NCBI GenBank assembly: GCA_003157445.1
Contig: PMJN01000071.1
Location: 1,909-7,374, forward strand
Direction: 5' to 3'
DNA length: 5,466 nucleotides
Origin: Micrococcales bacterium
GTDB lineage: Bacteria > Actinomycetota > Actinomycetes > Actinomycetales > Dermatophilaceae
The notes beneath the pieces are model-generated. The model was not told where the DNA came from. It saw only the letters and a list, made by a program, of their open reading frames with translations, and searched no databases. Of the stretch, positions 1 to 5,328 are shown piece by piece. The stretch's first letter is position 1. Each line of letters opens with the position of its first letter. The translations under genes and the position numbers were made by a program.

Positions 1-193
1 TGAACCGCGGCAGGCTGTGGCGCGGCAGCGCGTGGCGACTTGGGAGTCTTGGCTCTGTCTGTGAAGCGTGAAGCTGCACATGTTGCCTCCGGGTGAGGGG
101 TTGGAGATCCTGGTCATTGGTGGCCGGGAAGATGTCAAGTTGTCATGGTGCCATCACCAGCCCTGCCTGCGCCCTCAGGTGCACCGTCGTTAG

Positions 194-199
194 TAACCT
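194..199 (+). promoter_or_regulatory. Putative -10 element for the lrp-like gene (leaderless)
   Basis: TAACCT fits the actinobacterial TANNNT -10 pattern and ends exactly 6 nt before the ATG at 206, so transcription would begin at or next to the start codon. There is no Shine-Dalgarno sequence before this ATG, which agrees with a leaderless mRNA. No convincing -35 hexamer lies at the usual distance. The call rests on motif and spacing only. Confidence 0.45.
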
Positions 200-205
200 T
201 GTGCC

Positions 206-661
206 ATGGAGGATCTGGATCGCCGCATCGTCGAGTTGTTGTCGCAGGACGGCCGCATGAGCTTCACCGATCTTGGCAAGGTCACCGGGTTGTCGACATC
301 GGCAGTCCATCAGCGGGTGCGCAGACTTGAGGAACGGGGGGTGATTCAGGGTTATCGCGCCATCGTGGACCACACCGAGCTGGGTAAGCCGCTCCTGGCG
401 TTCATCTCGGTGACGCCCACGGATCCGGGAGCTCCGGACGACGTGCCGGACCGTCTTCGCGACATCGGTGAGATCGAGGCCTGCCACTCGGTGGCGGGAG
501 AAGAGAGTTACATCCTCAAGGCCAGGGTGTCCACACCCGGCGACCTGGAGGACCTGCTTGCCCGGGTGCGATCTTCGGCGAACGTCTCGACCCGTACGAC
601 CGTGGTGCTCTCGACTCCATGGGAAGAGCGTTCGCACTTCGTCGACGAGCTCGTTGACTGA
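206..661 (+). CDS. Lrp/AsnC family transcriptional regulator
   Basis: This 151-residue protein has the size and two-part layout of Lrp/AsnC regulators, which bind DNA as dimers or octamers and respond to amino acids. Residues 3-12 (DLDRRIVELL) are the usual opening helix. Residues about 19-46 form the winged helix-turn-helix, with the recognition helix around LSTSAVHQRVRRLEERGVI. Residues about 62-138 form the ligand-sensing RAM domain, with the GEESYIL segment at 98-104 matching the family's G-x-x-x-Y-x-L stretch. The start is fixed by an in-frame TAA at 194-196. The gene ends about 20 nt before the decayed proline iminopeptidase, so the two may once have been co-transcribed or functionally linked (inference). 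The ligand and regulon cannot be read from sequence. The family call is firm; no specific member is recognised. Confidence 0.93.
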   Translation: MEDLDRRIVELLSQDGRMSFTDLGKVTGLSTSAVHQRVRRLEERGVIQGYRAIVDHTELGKPLLAFISVTPTDPGAPDDVPDRLRDIGEIEACHSVAGEESYILKARVSTPGDLEDLLARVRSSANVSTRTTVVLSTPWEERSHFVDELVD

Positions 662-681
662 CTTGCACAGCTGAGCGAGCC

Positions 682-1190
682 GTGACTTCACACAGCAGCC
701 AGGGCGCAGGGCGGCCGGTAGTCGGGCCCTAGCCGGAAATCGAGCCCTACGATCACGGACTGCTCGAGGTGGGCCAGGCCAACCTGACCTACTGGGAGGC
801 GTGCGGGAACCCGAGGAAAGCCTGCGGTGGTTCTGCATGGGGGTCCGGGTCAGGGTGTACGCCCCGCTGGCGACGGGCACTTCGATCCGGGGCTGAACCG
901 GGTCATCCTGTTTGACCAGCGAGGTTGGCGCAGAAGTAGGCCCGATGCCAGCGATCCGGGTGTTGACCTTGCCACCAACACGACTCGCGACCTGCTCGCC
1001 GACATCGAGGCCCTCCTGCGTCGGCTGAGCATCGAGAAGTAGGTGTTCGGTGGTTCTTGGGGCTCGAGCCTCGCACTGCCCACGCGCCCAAGCATCCTGA
1101 ACCCATCGCGCAGGTCGTCCTGTCCAGCGTGGCGGCCACCGGTCGCTTTGCCGCCTTCCCTTAGCCGCGGTGCACCCCGACGAATGGCTC
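682..1190 (+). pseudogene. pip: Decayed, truncated proline iminopeptidase (alpha/beta hydrolase, S33)
   Basis: Joining three frames rebuilds the N-terminal half of a prolyl iminopeptidase, which removes N-terminal proline from peptides. From the GTG at 682 the frame reads to PEIEPYDHGLLEVG and TYWEACGNP, but a TAG at 730-732 stands where the family has Tyr (PYPEIEPY). Near 814 the frame shifts, best explained by a 2-nt loss in the NPxGKP motif. It continues with AVVLHGGPGQG, FDPGLNRVILFDQRG and ASDPGVDLATNTT. A TAG at 1040-1042 then replaces the expected Trp before VFGGSWGSSLAL, the nucleophile-elbow region with its Ser. Near 1078 a 1-nt loss moves the frame to HPEPIAQVVLSS, which ends at TAG 1162-1164. 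A further scrap (VHPDEW, about 1170-1187) is in the third frame. The C-terminal half with the catalytic Asp and His is missing; trpS ends right there. Intact members are roughly 310-330 residues. Start and end are approximate. Confidence 0.88.
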
Positions 1191-1193
1191 ACC

Positions 1194-2159
1194 TCACCCC
1201 ATCAGACCGGCGGCGGACATGGCGCGCGCCAGTCGGGGCGCCGCGAACCCGGCAGCCCGCTGGCGGCCAGCCTCGAGCAGCTCGTCCACCCGCTTTGGGT
1301 CATCAGCCAGGGCACGATACCGCTGCTGTACCGGCTCGAGCAGGGCCACGACCGCGTCGGCAGTGTCCTTCTTGAGGTCCCCGTAGGACGAGTAATGTGC
1401 GGCCGCAGCCACGGGCTCCATCCCGGTGCAGGCACCGAGAATCTCCAGAAGATTCGTAACTCCGGGCTTGGTATCGCCATCGTGGCGCACCTCGCCGTCG
1501 GAGTCCGTGACGGCTCGCATCACCTTGCGGCGCAACACATCCGGGCTGTCGAGCATCCGCAGCACCCCGCAGGCTTGGTCGGGCTCGGACTTGTTCATCT
1601 TGGCCGTGGGTGTCTGCAGATCTCCCACCCGGCCCGCAGCCTGCGCGCGTGCCAGCTCGGGCACGATGAATGTCTGGCCGTAGGTGGCGTTGAACCGGAC
1701 TGCCAGATCACGGGCAAGCTCGACGTGCTGGTCCTGGTCGCCGCCGACGGGGACCCGGGTCGCGCCGTAGAGCAGTATGTCCGCAGCCATCAGACAGGGG
1801 TAGGTGAACAACGACGCCCTGGTCATCGGTCTGCCACCCTTCTGCTTGTACTGCACCATGCGGGAGAGCTCGCCGATGTAGGCAGTGCACTCCAGCAGAT
1901 AGGCGAGCTGGGCGTGGGCGGGGACCGCTGACTGGATGAAGACCGAGCCCTCGGGCATACCCGACGCCAGAAGCAGCAGAGCCGTCTCGCGTGTCAGCCT
2001 GCCCAGCTGTCCCGGGTCATGGCCGGTGGTCATGGCGTGCAGGTCGGCCACGAAGTAGAACCCGGGTTCGCCGTCATCTTCGGCAAAGCGGCGCAGCGCC
2101 CCGAGATAGTTGCCCAGGCTCAGACGTCCTGATGGGGTGATGCCGGAGACGGCTGTCAT
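1194..2159 (-). CDS. trpS: Tryptophanyl-tRNA synthetase, probable auxiliary (TrpRS1-like) type
   Basis: This class I synthetase charges tRNA-Trp with tryptophan using ATP in the cytoplasm. Its 321 residues are close to full length. Visible are the HIGH-type motif in PSGRLSLGNYLGA (9-21), DLHAMT (39-44), FIQSAVPAHAQ (74-84), TYPCLMAADILLYG (119-132, with Tyr120, Met124 and Asp127 in the Trp pocket by comparison with the Bacillus enzyme), DQDQHVELARDLAVRFN (141-157), the KMSKS loop as KMNKS (187-191) and KVMRAVTDS (212-220). The housekeeping actinobacterial enzyme, as I recall it, has HLGN and KMSKS. The present motifs are closer to the auxiliary, antibiotic-resistant TrpRS1 of Streptomyces, which I recall having KMGKS. 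The ATG at 2159 is chosen because an in-frame TGA lies at 2175-2177 and AAAGG lies 7 nt upstream. A Trp-codon attenuator precedes the gene. The synthetase identity is certain; the auxiliary role is inferred. No terminator is seen after the stop. Confidence 0.96.
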   Translation of the reverse strand: MTAVSGITPSGRLSLGNYLGALRRFAEDDGEPGFYFVADLHAMTTGHDPGQLGRLTRETALLLLASGMPEGSVFIQSAVPAHAQLAYLLECTAYIGELSRMVQYKQKGGRPMTRASLFTYPCLMAADILLYGATRVPVGGDQDQHVELARDLAVRFNATYGQTFIVPELARAQAAGRVGDLQTPTAKMNKSEPDQACGVLRMLDSPDVLRRKVMRAVTDSDGEVRHDGDTKPGVTNLLEILGACTGMEPVAAAAHYSSYGDLKKDTADAVVALLEPVQQRYRALADDPKRVDELLEAGRQRAAGFAAPRLARAMSAAGLMG

Positions 2160-2166
2160 AGCAGTG

Positions 2167-2171
2167 CCTTT
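2167..2171 (-). promoter_or_regulatory. Ribosome binding site of trpS
   Basis: AAAGG on the minus strand lies 7 nt before the ATG at 2159. Together with the in-frame stop just upstream (2175-2177), it fixes the trpS start. Confidence 0.65.
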
Positions 2172-2202
2172 CGTTCAGGCCTCGCCGAAACCGCTGACCT
2201 AC

Positions 2203-2233
2203 AACGAAAAGGCCACCTCGACGAGGCGGCCTT
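2203..2233 (-). terminator. Attenuator terminator hairpin (3:4) of the trpS leader
   Basis: On the minus strand, AAGGCCGCCTC (2233-2223) and GAGGTGGCCTT (2219-2209) form an 11-bp stem with one G-U pair and a GTC loop. A short T-rich run (TTCGTT) follows. This is an intrinsic-terminator shape located inside the leader and ahead of the trpS ribosome binding site, so it would stop transcription before the gene. The U tract is short and interrupted, as is common in high-GC actinobacteria. Confidence 0.75.
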
Positions 2234-2263
2234 GGTGCGTGCGCAACAGGATGGACCGCCGGG

Positions 2264-2302
2264 TTAGGGCAGCCACCACTGGGTGCACGCGATGTCAGTC
2301 AT
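2264..2302 (-). CDS. Trp-rich leader peptide of the trpS attenuator
   Basis: The short ORF encodes MTDIACTQWWLP. Tandem TGG codons occupy positions 9 and 10, three codons before the TAA. The peptide itself needs no function: its translation senses charged tRNA-Trp. Its stop lies only a few bases before the antiterminator segment, the spacing needed for ribosome-position sensing. No Shine-Dalgarno sequence precedes the ATG, but a TACAGT -10-like hexamer ends 6 nt upstream, so it may be translated from a leaderless mRNA. Chance tandem Trp codons cannot be fully excluded, but the coincidence with the downstream hairpin and trpS makes that unlikely. Confidence 0.8.
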   Translation of the reverse strand: MTDIACTQWWLP

Positions 2303-2308
2303 GACTGG

Positions 2309-2314
2309 ACTGTA
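2309..2314 (-). promoter_or_regulatory. Putative -10 element for the trpS leader transcript
   Basis: TACAGT on the minus strand fits TANNNT and ends exactly 6 nt before the leader-peptide ATG at 2302, predicting transcription from about that A. The expected -35 region (around 2331-2338) has no good TTGACA match and overlaps a 14-bp sequence repeated 120 bp away. Confidence 0.45.
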
Positions 2315-2596
2315 GCGCGAGCCCGCCCCTGAGCTTGACCTTGGCCCTGCGGCGGCGGCGGGACCGAGATCATCCAGGCTGTATCCGCCGCTGCTGGCAG
2401 ACAGAGCGGGCGAACGCCCGTCTGCGACATCGTCAGGGTTATGCGGCCCTGATCTTGACCAAGAACTAGATGGTGTCGGTCACGGCCTTGGCGACCTGTT
2501 CTTCGGTAGCGTTGAGCGGGGCGGCCGGTGGTGGCGGCCGCCCTGCGCGCGCAGGAGTCTGATTCAGGTTGGGCGAGCAGAAGGCAGGTCGATCTC
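2315..2596. other. Divergent intergenic control region between trpS leader and ABC exporter
   Basis: No gene can be supported here. The stretch holds two hairpin-forming sequences: CAGA(G)CGGGCG / CGCCCGTCTG at 2402-2424, and TCAGGG / CCCTGA at 2433-2452. It also holds two perfect palindromes (2533-2555) and a 14-bp direct repeat (2327-2340 and 2447-2460). Neither hairpin is followed by a T-run, so they are more likely regulatory or incidental than terminators. The exporter promoter must lie here, but I see no clear -35/-10 pair. Confidence 0.5.
2533..2555. repeat. Two adjoining perfect palindromes upstream of the exporter operon
   Basis: GGCGGCCGCC (2533-2542) shares its last base with CCTGCGCGCGCAGG (2542-2555). 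The latter is a perfect 14-bp palindrome about 41 nt before the ATPase start. The position would suit an operator, but GC-rich DNA makes such palindromes fairly common and no known operator is recognised. Confidence 0.35.
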
Positions 2597-3544
2597 ATGG
2601 CTGAGGCGATCTCCACGAGAGGTTTGGTGAAGACGTTCGGCAGCGTGCGTGCCCTCGACGGGCTGGATCTTGGCGTTGCCACTGGCCAGGTGCATGGCCT
2701 GCTCGGGCCGAACGGCGCCGGAAAGACAACGACAATTCGCGTGCTGCTGGGGTTGTTGCATGCTGATGCCGGAGAAGTGTCCCTGCTCGCAGGCGACCCG
2801 TGGCGTGAGGCGGTGATTTTGCATCGTCGTCTTGCCTACGTCCCTGGTGAGGTGAACCTGTGGCCGAAGCTGAGCGGTGGTGAGGTGATCGACCTACTGG
2901 GCCGGCTTCGCGGCGACCTCGACTACCGGCGCCGGGACGAGCTGCTCGAACGCTTCGAGCTGGACCCGACCAAGAAGGGGCGCACCTACTCCAAGGGCAA
3001 CCGTCAGAAGGTGGCGTTGGTTGCCGCGCTGGCCTCGGGCGCGGAGCTGCTGATCCTGGACGAGCCGACATCGGGGCTCGATCCGCTGATGGAGTCGGTG
3101 TTCCAGGACTGCATCCGCGAGGTGAAGCAGCAAGGACGCACCGTCTTGCTGTCCAGTCACATCCTGGCCGAGGTCGAGCGCCTGTGCGACAAGGTGAGCA
3201 TCATCCGCGCCGGCCGCACAGTGCAGTCCGGGACCCTGGCCGAGCTGCGACACCTGGCCCGCACGTCTATCTCCGCCACGACCACCCAGGCGCCCACCGG
3301 CCTTTCGGCTCTGCCCGGTGTTACCGACCTCGTCCTGGACGGCCAACGTGTCACCTTCGACGTCGAGACGGACCAGCTTGAGCCGGCGATGCGGATTCTT
3401 GTCGAACACGGCCTGCGTTCTCTGAACAGCGCGCCCCCCTCAATCGAGGAGCTGTTCTTGCGAGAGTACGGGGACTTCATGGCCAAGGAAGCCACCCACG
3501 CGGCCACCGAGGGATCGGCCAACATGACCACCGGCCAGCAATGA
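2597..3544 (+). CDS. ABC transporter ATP-binding protein (drug/polyketide exporter type)
   Basis: This is the cytoplasmic ATPase that powers the permease encoded next to it. From the ATG at 2597 the protein has 315 residues. The Walker A is GPNGAGKTT (37-45). The Q-loop region reads YVPGE (81-85), with Gly where Gln is usual. The signature is YSKGNRQK (131-138) in place of LSGGQ. Walker B and D-loop are [13 protein letters not shown] (151-163), and the H-loop is SSH (186-188). A domain of about 100 residues follows, with a [13 protein letters not shown] segment as in DrrA-like ATPases. The divergent Q-loop and signature look like a subfamily trait rather than damage, because Walker A, Walker B and His are intact. 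A longer frame from GTG 2528 is less likely: its 23 extra residues lack homology and it would absorb the palindromes. The Shine-Dalgarno sequence is weak (AGG about 8 nt upstream). Substrate unknown; antibiotic export is inferred from family. Confidence 0.93.
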   Translation: MAEAISTRGLVKTFGSVRALDGLDLGVATGQVHGLLGPNGAGKTTTIRVLLGLLHADAGEVSLLAGDPWREAVILHRRLAYVPGEVNLWPKLSGGEVIDLLGRLRGDLDYRRRDELLERFELDPTKKGRTYSKGNRQKVALVAALASGAELLILDEPTSGLDPLMESVFQDCIREVKQQGRTVLLSSHILAEVERLCDKVSIIRAGRTVQSGTLAELRHLARTSISATTTQAPTGLSALPGVTDLVLDGQRVTFDVETDQLEPAMRILVEHGLRSLNSAPPSIEELFLREYGDFMAKEATHAATEGSANMTTGQQ

Positions 3545-3546
3545 GG
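3543..3546 (+). promoter_or_regulatory. Ribosome binding site for the exporter permease
   Basis: GAGG overlaps the stop codon of the ATPase gene (TGA 3542-3544) and lies 5 nt before the GTG at 3552. It supports that start and translational coupling of the two genes. Confidence 0.5.
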
Positions 3547-3551
3547 TCACT

Positions 3552-5135
3552 GTGAGTGATCTGAGCGGCACCTGGACCCTGGTGCGCTTCATCGGCCACC
3601 GTGACAGGGTCCGCCTTTTCGTCTGGATCGCCTCGATCGTGGTGCTCGTGACGGTCACCGTCCCCTCGATCAAGGCCCTGTTCCCAACCCAGGACGACCT
3701 GGACAAAGCCGCCATCGCATCAGCGGGCAACGACGGCGTGATCGTGTTCAACGGCCCGGTTCAGGGCCTGGACACGGTGGGCGGGCAGGTGGCGTTCCAG
3801 GTGGGCACGGCCACGTTGGTCCTGGTCGCCTTGATGAGTCTGTTCATGGTGACACGCTGCACCCGAGCCGAAGAGGAGAGCGGGCGCACCGAGCTCCTGC
3901 GCGCGACCCCGTTGGGTCGTCATGCTGAGATCGGTGCCGCGCTGGTCGTGGCGGCCTCGATGAACCTGCTGGTTGGGGGGCTCGTGGTCGCGGTGCTGAT
4001 CGGCCAGCGCCTACCCGCCGGCGGGTCGCTTGTGTTCGGCGCGTCGTCGGTGGCTCTGGGTATGTTCTTCGTCGCCGTTGCGCTGACCACCGCCCAGGTC
4101 ACCGAGAACACTTCGGTGGCCTCTGGTCTGGCCTGCGCTGTTCTGGGCGCGGCCTTCATGTTGCGCGCGCTCGGCGACGTTGGAGACGGCCGTCTCTCAT
4201 GGCTGTCCCCCATCGGGTGGTCGCAGAAGACCCGTCCCTTCGCGGGCGACCAATGGTGGCCGCTGCTGGTCCCGTTAGTGTTCATCGTGGTCTTCCTGTA
4301 CCTGGCTCGTACCCTCAGCGCGCGCCGCGACATCGGCGCGGGCCTGGTCCAGTCGCGATCAGGGCCAGCGCGGGCATCTCGCAACCTTGGCAGCCCACTG
4401 GGCCTGGCGGTTCGGCTTGGACGCGGCACGGCGGCCACCTGGGTGGCTGCCATGTTCATCATCGGGTTGGCGTTCGGCTCGGTCGCCAACGCGATCAGCG
4501 GCTTCGTGGGCAACAGCCAGGGGATGAAGGAGTTCATCGCCCGGATGGGAGGGACAACCCTTGTCGACGCCTACCTCGGCACCGCCGTGTTCATGCTGGC
4601 GATCATTGCTGCTTTCTACGGGGTCCAGTCGGTCCAGGGGCTTCGGAGCGAAGAGAGGCTCCTGCACGCCGAACAACTGCTCAGCACCCGCACATCTCGG
4701 CCGGCATGGGTCGGCGGGCATGTCGTGGTCGCTCTGGTCGGCAGTGTCCTGGTGCTCTTGGCTGCCGGCCTCGGCGCGGCCCTGCCGTACGCCATCCTCA
4801 CCCAAGACGCGGGCCAGGTCCCGCGCATCGTGGGGGCGATGCTCGTCTACCTGCCCGCAGTGTGGCTTCTGGTGGGCTTGGCCGTGGCGCTGTTCGGGCT
4901 TCTGCCCCAAGCCATGGGGGCAGCCTGGGCCGCGATGGCCGCCTTCTTCGTGGTGGGCTTCTTCGGCGAGCTGCTCAAGGTGCCCGCCTGGGTCAATGAC
5001 CTTTCGCCCTTTCAGCAAACCCCCCACCTGCCAGCAGCCCCGCTCACCGTCCTTCCGCTGGTGGTCATCGTCTTGCTCGGCGTCGCACTCTTGAGCATCG
5101 GAATCTTAGCCTTCGGCCGCCGGGATCTCGGATAG
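3552..5135 (+). CDS. ABC-2 type exporter permease (polyketide-antibiotic exporter family)
   Basis: This 527-residue integral membrane protein would form the channel of the exporter with the upstream ATPase. About 12 hydrophobic segments are visible: near residues 21-40, 80-102, 126-150, 159-180, 188-207, 236-253, 296-315, 338-358, 388-411, 427-449, 452-472 and 498-519. Two halves of six segments each appear related. Each has a charged cytoplasmic stretch after its second segment (EEESGRTELLRATPLGR at 106-122; SEERLLHAEQLLSTRTSR at 366-383) and an LSP motif before its last segment (LSPIGW at 218-223; LSPFQQ at 484-489). This matches the large, duplicated permeases annotated in actinobacteria as exporters of polyketide antibiotics (family knowledge). 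The GTG start is 7 nt after the ATPase stop, with GAGG 5 nt upstream, so the genes form an operon. Substrate is not determinable. No terminator is evident after the stop. Confidence 0.9.
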   Translation: MSDLSGTWTLVRFIGHRDRVRLFVWIASIVVLVTVTVPSIKALFPTQDDLDKAAIASAGNDGVIVFNGPVQGLDTVGGQVAFQVGTATLVLVALMSLFMVTRCTRAEEESGRTELLRATPLGRHAEIGAALVVAASMNLLVGGLVVAVLIGQRLPAGGSLVFGASSVALGMFFVAVALTTAQVTENTSVASGLACAVLGAAFMLRALGDVGDGRLSWLSPIGWSQKTRPFAGDQWWPLLVPLVFIVVFLYLARTLSARRDIGAGLVQSRSGPARASRNLGSPLGLAVRLGRGTAATWVAAMFIIGLAFGSVANAISGFVGNSQGMKEFIARMGGTTLVDAYLGTAVFMLAIIAAFYGVQSVQGLRSEERLLHAEQLLSTRTSRPAWVGGHVVVALVGSVLVLLAAGLGAALPYAILTQDAGQVPRIVGAMLVYLPAVWLLVGLAVALFGLLPQAMGAAWAAMAAFFVVGFFGELLKVPAWVNDLSPFQQTPHLPAAPLTVLPLVVIVLLGVALLSIGILAFGRRDLG

Positions 5136-5314
5136 TGGGCGGGCGAGCAGCCGATGGAACGTGAAGCGACCGGTCAGAGGGCATTGCAGCCACTGAGCTC
5201 AAGGCGACTAGGGGCACGCGACCTCGTCCAGCACGTTCTGGGCATCCAGGCGCCGTGTATCTGCGGGCGGACCCAGGTTGACGTGACCGTGCCTTCGCCA
5301 TGACCCACGGGTCT

Positions 5315-5320
5315 GGGAGG
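5315..5320 (+). promoter_or_regulatory. Ribosome binding site for the gene starting at 5329
   Basis: GGGAGG is a strong Shine-Dalgarno sequence 8 nt before the ATG at 5329. It decides between this ATG and the out-of-frame ATG at 5321, which abuts it. Confidence 0.75.
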
Positions 5321-5328
5321 ATGCGTAC

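Larger units (their letters stand above)
2203..2302 (-). promoter_or_regulatory. Trp-responsive transcription attenuator controlling trpS
   Basis: The leader holds a short ORF with two adjacent Trp codons (2278-2273) ending at 2264. A segment GGCGGTC (2260-2254) can pair with GGCCGCC (2231-2225, one G-U pair) in the 5' arm of the terminator hairpin. A ribosome finishing at the stop codon would cover 2260-2254 and let the terminator form. A ribosome stalled at the Trp codons would leave it free to make the antiterminator. A possible upstream helix pairs GCGTGC (2290-2285) with GCACGC (2242-2237). This is the classical ribosome-mediated layout, and the auxiliary trpRS1 of Streptomyces coelicolor is known to be controlled this way. 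The pairings were found by eye and not folded computationally. Confidence 0.8.

Noticed and set aside
2..64. Short frame ending in TGA that might be the tail of an upstream gene
   Set aside because: Only about 20 codons are visible, with no recognisable motif. It cannot be told from chance.
61..74. Tandem 7-bp repeat GTGAAGC
   Set aside because: There are only two copies and no functional context. It is too short to be meaningful.
146..159. Inverted repeat TGGTG-CCAT-CACCA upstream of the lrp-like gene
   Set aside because: It could be an autoregulatory site, but 5-bp arms are weak evidence, and the motif does not match an Lrp site I can name with confidence.
143..1192. Long open frame of 349 codons on the minus strand
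   Set aside because: It runs antisense to the clear Lrp/AsnC gene and the pip remnant. Its product is Arg-rich with no domain pattern, as expected for an antisense frame in high-GC DNA.
2402..2452. Two hairpins as a terminator pair
   Set aside because: Neither has a following T-run, and no gene on either strand ends just before them.
2528..2596. Longer GTG start for the exporter ATPase
   Set aside because: The 23 extra residues do not resemble ATPase N-termini, and the family alignment begins at the ATG at 2597.
2299..2682. Minus-strand 127-codon open frame across the control region
   Set aside because: It overlaps the start of the exporter ATPase, has no recognisable domain, and its composition resembles other antisense frames here.
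4199..4999. 266-codon plus-strand frame inside the permease
   Set aside because: It lies wholly within the permease in another frame and is rich in Arg, Gly and Pro. The permease frame shows proper membrane segments.
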